From the NCBI RefSeq assembly GCF_030063285.1, contig NZ_JASISU010000001.1:248001-312000 (forward strand): a stretch of DNA of 64,000 nt, given 5' to 3'. The notes under the pieces are model-generated. The model searched no databases. It saw only the letters and a list, made by a program, of their open reading frames with translations, and was not told the DNA's origin. The translations under genes were made by a program, and so were the position numbers. Source of the stretch: Pseudarthrobacter sp. PS3-L1. GTDB taxonomy: Bacteria > Actinomycetota > Actinomycetes > Actinomycetales > Micrococcaceae. The first letter of the stretch is position 1; the number at the start of each line of letters is the position of its first letter. Positions 8,553 to 17,161 of this stretch are shown in pieces.

Positions 8553-9243
8553 CTACTCGTAGCGCAGCGACTCGATGGGGTCAGCCCTGGCAGCACGTGC
8601 TGCGGGCAACGTGCCCGCAAGCGGCGCAATGGCCATGACAATAAGGATGATGGCGGCCACGGACGCCGGATCGAAGGCGATCAGGGTCAGGCCGGAGAGA
8701 TCGGCGAACAGCGAGCTCCCCAGGGCGTTTCCAACAAGGGTCCCGGCAATCATGCCGATACCAACGCCGATTGCGCTGCCGAGGAATCCTATGAACACTG
8801 CCTCGAAGCTGAAAAGTCCGAAAATCCTCCCGCTGCCCATGCCCATGGCCTTCATGAGCCCGATTTCGCGGGTCCGTTCCTGAACAGACATCAGCAGTGT
8901 GTTGACGATGCCGAAGCCGGCTGCAAGCAGTGCGATGATGGCGAAAGCGTTGAGCACCAGCACAATCGCATCGATGACGGACTTGAACGTACCCAGCTGA
9001 TCCGCCACTGTCGTGGAAGTGTAACCGGCCAAGCTCAGCCGATCCTGAAGGGCCGTGACCTGGTCAGGGGTCGAATGCGCTGCATCGAAACGCACAGTTG
9101 CCGAGGCATAACTGCTGGCGGCTTCCTCGCTCAGGCCCTACCCCTGGGCTGCGGCAAGGCTGTCAGTGAGCGCTGTATTGGGAATGGCGTTAGTGCCACC
9201 GCTGAGTCCGGATTCGGTTACGGCAGTGACTGTTGCAGTCATC
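8553..9243 (-). pseudogene. FtsX/MacB-type ABC transporter permease, truncated
   Basis: The preserved C-terminal part of an ABC permease of the MacB/FtsX type: LVLNAFAIIALLAAGFGIVNTLLMSVQERTREIGLMKAMG, two more membrane segments and the usual end LPAARAARADPIESLRYE. The same frame continues upstream as TATVTAVTESGLSGGTNAIPN up to AAAQG, is interrupted by TAG at 9138-9140, and resumes as GLSEEAASSYASATVRFD. Upstream of about 9243 the homology stops and a histidine kinase fragment on the other strand begins. The N-terminal half and any ATPase gene are lost. A GTG at 9095 could still initiate a 180-residue product, unlikely to function. Confidence 0.8.
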
Positions 9244-9249
9244 CTCTGG

Positions 9250-9847
9250 CTGCGACCCGTTCGCACCAGGCGTATGTTGCGGCCGTCACGGAACGGGCCC
9301 TCCGCGCCGGGGAGACTCGGGAATCTGTTGCACGACGCCGGGTGGCTGAAGAGCGCTTGAGGATTGCAAGGGATCTGCACGACGTCGTCGCCCACCAGAT
9401 TGCCGTGATCAACCTTCATGCCGGGGTCGCGTCAGCAGCGCTCGCTGCCAGACCTGACGCCGCCGAGCGCCCACTGCTGACCATCCGATCTGCAGCGCGC
9501 ACCGTTATGAGTGAAATTGGCGACCTTCTGGCCATGCTGCGTGGAACTGCGGAGGGCCCTGATGGGGTCTGGCTGGCTCCACCGGGAAACCTCGGACAGC
9601 TTCAGGAGCTCCTGGATGACTTCCGGGCAACAGGACTGGAGGTGACGCAGCGGCACCTGGGCATGGTCTCCAGGGTGTCAAAGAGCGGGTTGAGTCCGTC
9701 CGGGGTACCGTGCACAGCGGCCACAGTGGGCCCCTGTCGTTTCGCCTGAAGGCACACTTGCCTGATGCCGGAAAGGACGGGACGACCCAGCGGGGCCTGG
9801 CTCAGCCTGGAAATCCGAGGACCTCCGACCGGGCGGGCGGACAGTGA
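9250..9847 (+). pseudogene. NarL/DesK-type sensor histidine kinase remnant
   Basis: The reading frame carries the HisKA_3 block ARRRVAEERLRIARDLHDVVAHQ with the phosphoacceptor His, and continues to LDDFRATGLEVTQRHLG near 9663. There the frame jumps. From 9674 a different frame gives GVKERVESVRGTV and ends with AHLPDAGKDGT, the C-terminal end of the HATPase domain, stopping at TGA 9845-9847. The intervening ATP-binding lid and N-box region is deleted, with a frameshift. The sensory N-terminus is also absent because the fragment starts at a junction with the permease remnant. The stop overlaps the response regulator GTG (GTGA), so the original operon organisation is still visible. Confidence 0.8.
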
Positions 9848-10214
9848 GTCCCACTGTCCTGTTGGCTGATGACCAGCCCCTGATTCGCGCCGCAGGTGGT
9901 GCGCTCATGTCGAGTGCATAAGGAATCACTGTTGTAGGTGAGGCGCTCGACGGCCTGGACGCCGTCGAGCGCGTACGCGAGCTCAGGCCGGACGTGCCAG
10001 GCCTGCTCCCGTACCGGGGCTGCATCACCTGACGGAGCGGGAACGGTAAGTGCCCGTTGTGGTGGCGCGCGGTCTTTCGACTACCGAGATTGCGGGCCAG
10101 CTGGTCATTTTCACATCCACAGCCAAGACCCACGTGAACCGGATCATGGCAAAACTACACGCCCATGACCGGGCGCAGTTGGCGATTGCAGCCTACGAGA
10201 GCGGACTCGTCTAG
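9844..10214 (+). pseudogene. NarL/LuxR-type response regulator remnant
   Basis: GTG start overlapping the kinase stop. The receiver begins normally (SPTVLLADDQPLIRAA), has a TAA after LMSSA, then continues GITVVGEALDGLDAVERVRELRPDV, at which point the phosphoacceptor half is missing. The frame resumes at the HTH domain LTERER, interrupted by another TAA, followed by VARGLSTTEIAGQLVIFTSTAKTHVNRIMAKLHAHDRAQLAIAAYESGLV. So there are two nonsense codons and a deletion of the receiver core and linker. The DNA-binding helix itself is well preserved, implying fairly recent decay. Confidence 0.82.
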
Positions 10215-10283
10215 CACAACAGGAGGCTAGTCCCCGGCGCTGACCGGATGGAATGTCAGTTGATCCAGCAGGGCAGACACGAA

Positions 10284-10318
10284 AGTCCCGCCGTCGTGGT
10301 GCTGGAGACGGCGGGACT
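10284..10318. terminator. Strong hairpin, bidirectional position
   Basis: 12-bp perfect stem AGTCCCGCCGTC / GACGGCGGGACT with an 11-nt loop, between the decayed response regulator (+) and the convergent reductase gene (-). No long T-run on either side. Likely terminator shared by both. Confidence 0.65.
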
Positions 10319-10336
10319 GGGGGCGGGTAGCCGCTT

Positions 10337-10978
10337 TTAGACTGTGCGGGGCGCCTTGGCCAGGTTGTCCCTGAGCTCTGTCGCATTCTGGACTGCTCCA
10401 TAGGCGGGGCGGTCGCGCTCTACGCGCCAACTTTCAGCCAGCTGGCCGATGTTGACCGTATCGAAACCGAACTCGTCGTAGAGCCGCGTGACCAGGTCCG
10501 AACCCTCAGTGGAGTCGCTGGCTGTTGCAAGCGCACGTCGATTTTCGGTCCCCGCCGGTGTGCCTTCCGTGGTGATGTCGGCGGCCGTTATGTGGTTGAA
10601 GCCCTTGGCCACAATCGAGGAGGGGAGGTGTGCCTGCAGCATCTGGGCCGTTGTGGTTTCGCCATTGTCGAGCGCAGCGATCCTGCCGTCACGCTCGAAG
10701 TAGTAGTTGTTTGTGTCAATCACGATTTTTCCAGCCAGTGGCTCGACGGGAACGTCCTTCACGTTTTTCAGGGGGACTGTGACAACCACGAAGTCGCCAG
10801 CACCAGCAGCGTCGACTGAGGTTGCTGCCCGGGCCTTGGGTCCCAACTCCGTAACGAGATCCGTCAGGGTTTCTGGACCCCGCGAGTTGCTGATGACCAC
10901 GTCATACCCCAGCTGCACCGCCTTGCGTGCTACCTGGCTGCCAATGTGTCCTGCACCGATGATTCCGATTGTTGTCAT
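10337..10978 (-). CDS. NADPH-dependent F420 reductase-like protein
   Basis: 213 residues. The N-terminal nucleotide-binding motif GIIGAGHIGSQVA (residues 4-16) belongs to the F420-dependent NADP oxidoreductase / pyrroline-5-carboxylate-reductase-like fold. Further family features are VVISNSRGPETL, which follows the second strand and could contact the NADP 2'-phosphate, VVTVPLKNVKDVP, and VIDTNNYYFERDG. These proteins often act as NADP-dependent reductases of uncharacterised substrates, and a true F420 role is not certain. Start ATG at 10978 directly at the beta strand. Flanked by a hairpin terminator and a divergent DUF1992 gene; no operon partner. Confidence 0.8.
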   Translation of the reverse strand: MTTIGIIGAGHIGSQVARKAVQLGYDVVISNSRGPETLTDLVTELGPKARAATSVDAAGAGDFVVVTVPLKNVKDVPVEPLAGKIVIDTNNYYFERDGRIAALDNGETTTAQMLQAHLPSSIVAKGFNHITAADITTEGTPAGTENRRALATASDSTEGSDLVTRLYDEFGFDTVNIGQLAESWRVERDRPAYGAVQNATELRDNLAKAPRTV

Positions 10979-11103
10979 ATATTGCCTAACCTCCGCTGGC
11001 GGCCCAATATTTCCGGTGCACCCGCCAGCGCCATTGTGGGCCCCCTGTTGATTGGTGCCCGCGCCCTGTTCAATACTGTGGGAAAGTCCCGAAGAGACAG
11101 GGT

Positions 11104-11703
11104 GTGATGATTGTGGCGGGCGGATCTAATTTCCGGAAGCGGGTGGAGCGGGCTGCCGGGGCGCGGTCCTCCCGGGGTGCTGGCATCCCTGTCGAGGAGG
11201 AGGCTGAACTGGCAGCCGCCGAGGCCAGGGAGCGGTCCAAGAAGAAGGCTTTTGGAGACGCCGCCCGTGCCGATTACCTGGTCCGCGACGCCATGGCGCA
11301 AGGCAAGTTCGACAATCTCAAGTACGCTGGCAAGCCCATTCCTGGACTAGCGGATGTCCACGATCCCGACTGGTGGCTCAAAGGCCTCCTGCAGCGAGAG
11401 GATCTCAGCGGGCTGGGTCCGAAAGCTATCCTGCTCCGGACCGAGGATGCCCAGTTGGAACAGAGGCTTGATGCGCAGTTCACGCAGAAGCAGGTCCGGG
11501 ATATCCTTGAGGATTTTAACGCCCGTGTTGTTGATGCCCGGCGGCAGCTCCAGGGTGGTCCGCCCGTCGTGACAAGAACACGCGATGTACCGGCTGAACT
11601 GCAACGGTGGGTTGAACGCAAAGCGACTCGGGTTCCCCCTGGGGAACCCGAGCCGGAACGCCCAAAGGGCAGGTGGTGGCGCCGTCGTCGGAGCACCGAC
11701 TGA
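11104..11703 (+). CDS. DUF1992 / DnaJC28-like conserved protein
   Basis: 199 residues. Residues about 60-125 contain the DUF1992 signature (YLVRDAMAQGKFDNLKYAGKPIPGLADVHDPDWWLKGLLQRE). A charged C-terminus follows (GRWWRRRR). The same domain occurs in the DnaJ homolog DNAJC28; molecular role unknown, cytoplasmic. Starts GTG 11104 and ATG 11107 are adjacent and equivalent. Convergent with gntP with a 38-bp gap. Confidence 0.75.
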   Translation: MMIVAGGSNFRKRVERAAGARSSRGAGIPVEEEAELAAAEARERSKKKAFGDAARADYLVRDAMAQGKFDNLKYAGKPIPGLADVHDPDWWLKGLLQREDLSGLGPKAILLRTEDAQLEQRLDAQFTQKQVRDILEDFNARVVDARRQLQGGPPVVTRTRDVPAELQRWVERKATRVPPGEPEPERPKGRWWRRRRSTD

Positions 11704-11741
11704 CCCTTACCTCGGCGGACCAGTCCCGCCCGGGGGCAGTC

Positions 11742-13145
11742 TTAGCCCATCAGGGCAGCCAACCCGAAGACCGCCGCCGCAATCCCGAAGCCCATGACGC
11801 CAATGAGTGTTTCCAGAACTGTCCACGTTGCCAGAGTGGTTTTGACATCCATCCCGAAGAAGCGGCCCACCAACCAGAATCCCGAGTCGTTGACATGGGA
11901 CACCACCACGGAGCCAGCGGCAACGGCAATGACAACAGCGGCAACCTGAACACCGTTGATTCCTGCCAATGCGACTGCAGGCGCAATCAGGCCCGCCGTC
12001 GTCGTCAGTGCCACAGTTGCGGAACCCTGCGCGATGCGGAGGATGGCCGCAATGAGGAAACCGGCAAGAATGAGGGGGATCCCGGCGTCGCCCAGGACAT
12101 CCGCCAGCGCTGCGCCAATCCCGGATGTTCGCAGGACACCGCCGAACATCCCGCCAGCGCCCGTGATGAGAATGACGGAGCAGACGGGGCCGAGTGCCGA
12201 TTCCAGAAGGTTGTTCAATGCGCCGCTGCTTGTACCGCGCCTGCGGCCCAGCACATACATCGCAACGAGGACGGAGATTAACAGTGCCACAGGCGTTTCG
12301 CCCAGGGTCCGCAGAACCTGGAACCAGGTTTCGTCCTTGACCGTCCCCGGGAGTGCGCCAGCTGATGCAGCCGTATTGAGACCGGTATTCATGAAGATCA
12401 ACACCATGGGAAGGAGCAGGAGGCCCACAATGGTGCCGAAGCGGGGTGGGTTGGTCTCCGCTTCTTCATTCGCCTTGCCCAGCAGGGCCGGAACGGGGAG
12501 GACAATCTTTTTCCCGATCCACAGTCCGAACAGGTACGAGGTGACGTACCAGGTGGGGATGGCTGCGATGAGGCCGACAATCAGGACCAGGCCAATGTTC
12601 GCATCAAAGAACGCCGCAGCCGAGACTGGCCCCGGGTGTGGCGGCAGGAAGATATGCATCACGGAGAAGGCGCCAGCTGCGGGGAGCCCGTAGCGCAGGA
12701 CGCCGCCACCCAGCCGGTTCGCCACAGCGAAGACGACGGGGAGCATAACGATCAGCCCGGCGTCGAAGAAGATCGGGAAACCGAAAATCAGGGAAGCCAC
12801 GCCCAGTGCTAGGGGTGCGCGCTTTTCGCCGAAGACATCAATCATCTTCTCCGCCAGGACCTTGGCACCACCACTTGTTTCGACGAGGCGGCCAAGCATT
12901 GCACCCAGGGCAACCAGGAGCGCTACTGTCCCCAGCGTGGTGCCGAAGCCACTGACCAGGACGGGAACAATCTGGTTTGCCGGGATACCTGTGGCAAACG
13001 CCGTTCCTAGGCTGATGAGGATCAGTGCCAACAGTGCGTGGGTCTTGAGTTTGATGATCAGGAACAGTAGGACTGCAATGGCTGCGCCAGCGATCAGCAG
13101 CAGCGGTCCGGCGCCCAGTGTCTGGGTCCAGCCTTCGATTGTCAT
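11742..13145 (-). CDS. gntP: Gluconate:H+ symporter, GntP family
   Basis: 467 residues, about 12-14 hydrophobic segments along the whole length, with GntP hallmarks GFPIFFDAGLIVMLPVVF and HIFLPPHPGPVSAAAFF (about residues 120-180), and VVVSHVNDSGFWLVGRFFGMDVKTTLATWTVLET near the C-terminus. Imports gluconate or a related aldonate across the cytoplasmic membrane. The ATG at 13145 has an AAAGGAG ribosome binding site. Next upstream, 91 bp away and on the same strand, is gluconokinase, so uptake and phosphorylation are in one unit, divergent from a GntR regulator. Confidence 0.94.
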   Translation of the reverse strand: MTIEGWTQTLGAGPLLLIAGAAIAVLLFLIIKLKTHALLALILISLGTAFATGIPANQIVPVLVSGFGTTLGTVALLVALGAMLGRLVETSGGAKVLAEKMIDVFGEKRAPLALGVASLIFGFPIFFDAGLIVMLPVVFAVANRLGGGVLRYGLPAAGAFSVMHIFLPPHPGPVSAAAFFDANIGLVLIVGLIAAIPTWYVTSYLFGLWIGKKIVLPVPALLGKANEEAETNPPRFGTIVGLLLLPMVLIFMNTGLNTAASAGALPGTVKDETWFQVLRTLGETPVALLISVLVAMYVLGRRRGTSSGALNNLLESALGPVCSVILITGAGGMFGGVLRTSGIGAALADVLGDAGIPLILAGFLIAAILRIAQGSATVALTTTAGLIAPAVALAGINGVQVAAVVIAVAAGSVVVSHVNDSGFWLVGRFFGMDVKTTLATWTVLETLIGVMGFGIAAAVFGLAALMG

Positions 13146-13236
13146 GGTTCTCCTTTGAATCCGGTGGTGGGGTGCGGCGGTACTGCCGCGGTATCCGCAG
13201 CAGTATGGCGCCAGTAAGTCTGGGGTGTGGTGTCGC

Positions 13237-13758
13237 TTACATCAGGTGCAGCGTGCTGATGACCTCGTCAAGGAGTTGATCGGGACTCTTGGCGATGTCG
13301 AGTCGTAAGCTTCCGCTGTCCAGTTCGCTGGCAGTGAGGGGTTCCAGGGTTGCAAGCTGGCTGGGCAGAAGCGTGGGCGGCATGAAGTGGCCCTTGCGGT
13401 TTCCAATGCGATCCCCCAGAAGCTCAGCGCTGCCGTCCAGATGGACAAAGACGACGTTCCCGGCGGCACCGGACAGCAAGTCACGATAGCTGTGCTTGAG
13501 GGCAGAACAGGTGAGGACGGTGCTGTTCCCCTCGCTCGCCTGTGCTGTCATCCAGTCGCGGATGGCGTGCAGCCAGGGCCACCGGTCGTTGTCGTCAAGT
13601 GGAGTTCCACTGTTCATTTTGGCGATGTTGGCAGCTGGATGAAATTCATCCGCTTCGGCCATGGGCCATTCGAGGCGGTGCGAGAGCGACTCGGCAAGGG
13701 TGGACTTACCAGATCCGGCAACACCCATCACCACAAGGTGAGTGGCAGCAGACTTCAT
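13237..13758 (-). CDS. gntK: Gluconokinase
   Basis: 173 residues, typical for GntK-type gluconokinase (ATP + D-gluconate to 6-phosphogluconate, feeding the pentose phosphate pathway). P-loop GVAGSGKST at residues 12-20, DEFHPAANIAKMNSGTPLDDNDRWPWL (substrate/Mg site), VLTCSALKHSYRDLL and RKGHFMPPTLLPSQLATLEPL. The ATG at 13758 (MKSAATHLVV) is chosen because it places the P-loop at the normal distance; the frame upstream to 13836 runs into the promoter region. First gene of the gnt unit. Confidence 0.94.
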   Translation of the reverse strand: MKSAATHLVVMGVAGSGKSTLAESLSHRLEWPMAEADEFHPAANIAKMNSGTPLDDNDRWPWLHAIRDWMTAQASEGNSTVLTCSALKHSYRDLLSGAAGNVVFVHLDGSAELLGDRIGNRKGHFMPPTLLPSQLATLEPLTASELDSGSLRLDIAKSPDQLLDEVISTLHLM

Positions 13759-13823
13759 TGTTCTACCTCCGCAGCAGACGTCATTGGCTGGGATGGACGC
13801 TAGCGTCGGAATCCCGTGAGAAT

Positions 13824-13858
13824 AAGATAGCACCATTGAGCTTCATTGGTAGTATCTT
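13824..13858. promoter_or_regulatory. Imperfect inverted repeat in gnt divergent promoter
   Basis: Arms AAGATAGCACCA and TGGTAGTATCTT pair at 10 of 12 positions around an 11-nt spacer, in the 208-bp region between gntK and the divergent GntR gene. Position suggests the operator of that GntR regulator, although the spacing is larger than in many GntR sites. Confidence 0.45.
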
Positions 13859-13859
13859 T

Positions 13860-13875
13860 TGTGCTTCAGCTCACG
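13860..13875. promoter_or_regulatory. Candidate CRP/GlxR-type site in gnt promoter
   Basis: TGTGCTTCAGCTCACG matches the CRP consensus TGTGA-N6-TCACA at 8 of 10 informative positions. It lies in the gnt divergent promoter directly beside the inverted repeat. A Crp-family protein is encoded at 44472-45149. Confidence 0.4.
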
Positions 13876-13966
13876 GTCATCTCGGTGAAATGCACTCTGA
13901 CTGGTCATACCTATGCCTCCATTTCCTTTACAGTTGGGCATGTGTGAGCGCCTAGGAGGCAAAAGA

Positions 13967-14695
13967 ATGTCGCCGTCGACAGATGAGCAAGATGCACTTC
14001 CCGATCCTGGTTTACAGGCCCTGCATCTGAGGGTCCTGGAACTGATTGGACAGCAGATCATCTCCGGTGACCTCAAGGCCGGCGAGCGGCTCACGCTTGA
14101 ACAGATCCAGCAGGATCACGGCATCTCGCGCACCCTTGCACGGGACACCATGCGGGTCCTGGAATCGATGAACCTCGTCTTCTCACGCCGCCGGGTGGGA
14201 ATTGTGGTCCAGGCACCCGATGCGTGGAACGTCTATGACCCCAAGGTCATCCGGTGGCGGCTCGCGTCAGCATCGCGGGCGGACCAGTATGCCAACCTCA
14301 CCGAGCTGCGCATTGCTGTTGAACCCATCGCTGCGGCAGGCGCTGCACGGCGGGCAGGGGCGGCGGAACGGCGCCGGCTCGTGGCGCTATCGCAGTCGCT
14401 GCGAAGACTCGGCGAAGCAGGCGATCTTGAGGCGTTCCTGGCAGTGGATATTGAGTTTCATCAACTCCTGCTGCGCAGTTGCGGTAACGAGATGTTCCGG
14501 GCCCTGGATGCCATGGTGGCAGAAGTCCTCACCAGCCGGACCAGACAGGGCCTGATGCCTTTCAGGCCGAGGGCCGAGGCGCTGCAGGCCCATGAGGACG
14601 TGGCCGCTGCGGTGGCTGGTGGGGATGCGCATGCCGCAGAAGAAGCCATGCACCACATTCTTGAGGAAGTGCGCACTGCCATGGGGTTGCGCTGA
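13967..14695 (+). CDS. FadR-type GntR regulator of gluconate genes
   Basis: 242 residues. Winged HTH at about residues 20-90 (RVLELIGQQIISGDLKAGERLTLEQIQQDHGISRTLARDTMRVLESMNLV). An all-helical FCD ligand domain follows with AFLAVDIEFHQLLLRSCGNEMFRAL carrying the metal-binding Asp/His of FadR-type regulators. ATG 13967 has an AGGAGG site 7 bp upstream, which decides the start over the earlier ATG in frame. Divergent from gntK-gntP, so gluconate or 6-phosphogluconate is the likely effector and the divergent promoter the likely target. Confidence 0.9.
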   Translation: MSPSTDEQDALPDPGLQALHLRVLELIGQQIISGDLKAGERLTLEQIQQDHGISRTLARDTMRVLESMNLVFSRRRVGIVVQAPDAWNVYDPKVIRWRLASASRADQYANLTELRIAVEPIAAAGAARRAGAAERRRLVALSQSLRRLGEAGDLEAFLAVDIEFHQLLLRSCGNEMFRALDAMVAEVLTSRTRQGLMPFRPRAEALQAHEDVAAAVAGGDAHAAEEAMHHILEEVRTAMGLR

Positions 14696-14717
14696 CCTTA
14701 GTGGCAGCGTGTCATTG

Positions 14718-15059
14718 CTACCAGTCGAGCAGGACCACTGTGACGCCCATGGCACCCAGCGCCGCTGCGGCGACGGCAGTCCACAGCACAGCCACCCCAT
14801 CTGACGTCAACTGACCAGCGGAGATTCCCCGCGCATTTGATTGGTACCGCCGACGCTGCGTCGCGTAGATGCTGGCTGCCGCCGTGATCGACATGGCTAG
14901 GGGGCCAAGTACCAGCCAGCCGTGCAACGGCACCCAACGGAGAAAGAGGGAGCTGACAGTGACCAGGGCAAGCAGGGTGCGCCCCCAGGCCAAGGACGTT
15001 CGTTCAGGCTGGAGCCCTGGGTCCTGGTGGGCGCGCGTCACGCCATGATGCTGTGGCAT
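14718..15059 (-). CDS. DUF202 membrane protein
   Basis: 113 residues with three predicted membrane segments after a short polar N-terminus. The conserved DUF202 start ...LQPERTSLAWGRTLLALVTV is clear, followed by LVLGPLAMSITAAASIYA and AVLWTAVAAAALGAMGVTVVLL. Function unknown in this family. Two bp downstream of a second DUF202 gene, so the two form a unit and perhaps a heteromer. Confidence 0.82.
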   Translation of the reverse strand: MPQHHGVTRAHQDPGLQPERTSLAWGRTLLALVTVSSLFLRWVPLHGWLVLGPLAMSITAAASIYATQRRRYQSNARGISAGQLTSDGVAVLWTAVAAAALGAMGVTVVLLDW

Positions 15060-15061
15060 GG

Positions 15062-15559
15062 TCAGCCCAGAAGGATCGACAGGACAATGCCGACGGCGGC
15101 GAGGGCGCCTGCGATGGCCAGCAGCGGGACCATGAGGGGCAGCGGCAGCGGTCTGTTCTGGCGCATACTTCGCTCAACCTGGAGCCAGCGCAATGCTGAG
15201 TTTCCGCTGAGCAGCATTCCCATCAACAGCAGCAGGATGGCAATGGATTTTCTGACCGGTTCCAGGAAAAGGTCCGCGGTAAAGGCCTCGACGGCTATGC
15301 CACCAGCCAACAGCGCCAGGGACGTTCTGATCCAGGCCAGGAACGTCCGCTCATTGGCCAAGGTGAACCGCGGGTCGGGTTCGCTTCCGCCTGCGAGGAG
15401 TCGCTGCGCAATTTTGCCGCGGCCCATCTGCGGTGGCGAGGGAAGGGCGCCCTCTTCGATGTCAGTGTCTGGTTCTTTGTCTGAATCAGTGTCGGAGGTG
15501 GGGCCCGGCCCTGCATGGGGGTGAGGCTGCGGTGAGGCGGGGTGGCTGGACACCGTCAC
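15062..15559 (-). CDS. YidH-type DUF202 membrane protein
   Basis: 165 residues. An acidic, proline-rich cytoplasmic N-terminus of about 60 residues is followed by PRFTLANERTFLAWIRTSLALLAGGIAVEAF, the canonical DUF202 motif, and two further membrane helices (ILLLLMGMLLSGNSALRWLQVER, LPLMVPLLAIAGALAAVGIVLSILL). Same family as its downstream neighbour but longer. Function unknown. Confidence 0.85.
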   Translation of the reverse strand: MTVSSHPASPQPHPHAGPGPTSDTDSDKEPDTDIEEGALPSPPQMGRGKIAQRLLAGGSEPDPRFTLANERTFLAWIRTSLALLAGGIAVEAFTADLFLEPVRKSIAILLLLMGMLLSGNSALRWLQVERSMRQNRPLPLPLMVPLLAIAGALAAVGIVLSILLG

Positions 15560-15638
15560 AGTGTAGCTGGAGGAGATGTGCCCCGATGGAGGCGGGTACG
15601 GGGGCGTCGTTCGAGCATCCTAGGGCACGGTGGGACCG

Positions 15639-16841
15639 CTAGGCAGCCAAATGCGCCATCACCTGCTGGGCCAGGTGCTCTCCAATGGGCAGTGCTGCCG
15701 TGGCGGCGGGCGAAGGTGCGTTAAGCACGTGGACCATGCGTGGGGTCTGCGCCAGGAGGAAGTCGTGGACCAGCATGCCATCGCGTTTGACGGCCTGGGC
15801 GCGTATTCCCGCCTCGTAGGGAAGCAGGTCAGCAGTGGTCAGGCCAGGTGCATATTTCTGGCACTCCCTGAGATAACTGGACTTGAAGAGCGAGTTGCGG
15901 ACCTCGCGCACGGCCGTGCCCATATTGGCGCGGGCCACATGCCAGAGCCCAGGGAAACGCAGGTACCGGGCCATATCTGCCGCATTCATGGAAAACTTCG
16001 GGTAGCCCTCTCGGGAGAGCCCAAGGACAGCGCTGGGACCTACCGTAATGCCTCCGTCCACTGTTGGAGTCAGGTGAACACCGAGGAAAGGCAGGGTGGG
16101 ATCCGGAACGGGATAGATCATGTGCCGCACGTACTCAGATTTACTTGCCGGCAGCTGGAAATATTCACCTCGGAAGGGAATGATCTGGACATCGATATCG
16201 ACGCCGGCTAGTTCGGCAAGGCGATCAGACTGAAGGCCTGCACACACCACTAGCTGCTGGCACGTGAACGCTTCCGAGGCTGTCACCACCTCAACGGTTG
16301 AGGGCGACTCCTTGATGTGGATGACCCGTGAGCCGGTGATGACCTGGCCGCCGGCCTCCACAATGAGGTCCACCAATTTTCGGGATACGGCCGTGTAATC
16401 GACAATTCCGGTACTGGGGATCAGGAGGGCATCGATTCCAGCGATGTTGGGTTCGCGACTGCGCAACTCCGCCTCGTCCAGGCGCTCACAAGCGAGCTCG
16501 TGAATCACTGCACGTTTTTCCAGATCACCCAATCGGGCGGATTCCAGGGCGGTGGTGGCAACCAGGAGCTTTCCCGGTTCCCGGTAGGGGATGCCATGGG
16601 TTGTGCAGAAATCCTTTGTCTGCTGGGCACCGGCCTTGCTGAAGTTGGCTTTGAGGCTTCCCGGGGCGTAGTAGATGCCTGAATGGATGACGCCGCTGTT
16701 GTGGCCCGTTTGGTGGGTCGCCACCGAATTTGCCGCTTCCAAGAGGACAAGGGACGCGCCCGGGTTCTTGCTGAGCAGTTGGTATGCCGTGGCCAGGCCA
16801 ACGATTCCTCCGCCAACCACACAAAAATCCACAGTCGTCAT
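15639..16841 (-). CDS. lhgO: L-2-hydroxyglutarate oxidase
   Basis: 400 residues, FAD-dependent oxidation of L-2-hydroxyglutarate to 2-oxoglutarate. FAD motif VVGGGIVGLATAYQLL at residues 8-23; THQTGHNSGVIHSGIYYAPGSLKANF near residues 43-68 and the C-terminal HVLNAPSPAATAALPIGEHLAQQV are family hallmarks. The ATG at 16841 (MTTVDFCVVGGG) is at the family position; 27 further in-frame codons upstream are not supported. Single gene, followed downstream by the two DUF202 genes on the same strand after about 80 bp. Confidence 0.92.
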   Translation of the reverse strand: MTTVDFCVVGGGIVGLATAYQLLSKNPGASLVLLEAANSVATHQTGHNSGVIHSGIYYAPGSLKANFSKAGAQQTKDFCTTHGIPYREPGKLLVATTALESARLGDLEKRAVIHELACERLDEAELRSREPNIAGIDALLIPSTGIVDYTAVSRKLVDLIVEAGGQVITGSRVIHIKESPSTVEVVTASEAFTCQQLVVCAGLQSDRLAELAGVDIDVQIIPFRGEYFQLPASKSEYVRHMIYPVPDPTLPFLGVHLTPTVDGGITVGPSAVLGLSREGYPKFSMNAADMARYLRFPGLWHVARANMGTAVREVRNSLFKSSYLRECQKYAPGLTTADLLPYEAGIRAQAVKRDGMLVHDFLLAQTPRMVHVLNAPSPAATAALPIGEHLAQQVMAHLAA

Positions 16842-17161
16842 ATTCCCTCTTTCTGTTACGCCTCCCCAGATTCTCCTGTATTTCGCGCAGGAGGGCCACA
16901 GCCCGGGGCAACATCTCCACATTTCAAGACAGCGGCGCTCGGGCTGGACGTGGTAGTGGCGCCTGAGTGTGTCAAGCTAAAGGAAAGAGTTGTATAGCAT
17001 CATCAAGGGCCAGCGGCCGGGGTAGCAACAACAGGAACCAAGGTTGCCACCCAGTCGTTGACCGGTACAGGCGGCCTGGGGGCTTGGGCTGCTTCTTCCG
17101 CCAGGCCACACGGTTGGCGAAAAGTAAATACATTCCTGCTCCCGCTGCAAAGATTGGCCTT
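16842..17161. other. 320-bp intergenic region, no gene seen
   Basis: Separates divergent lhgO and the ferredoxin reductase gene and must hold both promoters. The reductase frame is open across part of it (from 16967) but the predicted residues show no family similarity. No clear dyad, RNA or short gene was recognised. Confidence 0.5.

Noticed and set aside
8529..9749. 406-codon + strand frame
   Set aside because: Its first two thirds are antisense to the permease remnant; only the part after about 9250 shows kinase homology. It is a chance fusion through a deletion scar, not a single gene.
16525..16920. 131-codon minus frame starting MEMLPRAVALLREIQ
   Set aside because: The N-terminal helix looks protein-like, but most of the frame is a shadow of lhgO and no family was recognised.
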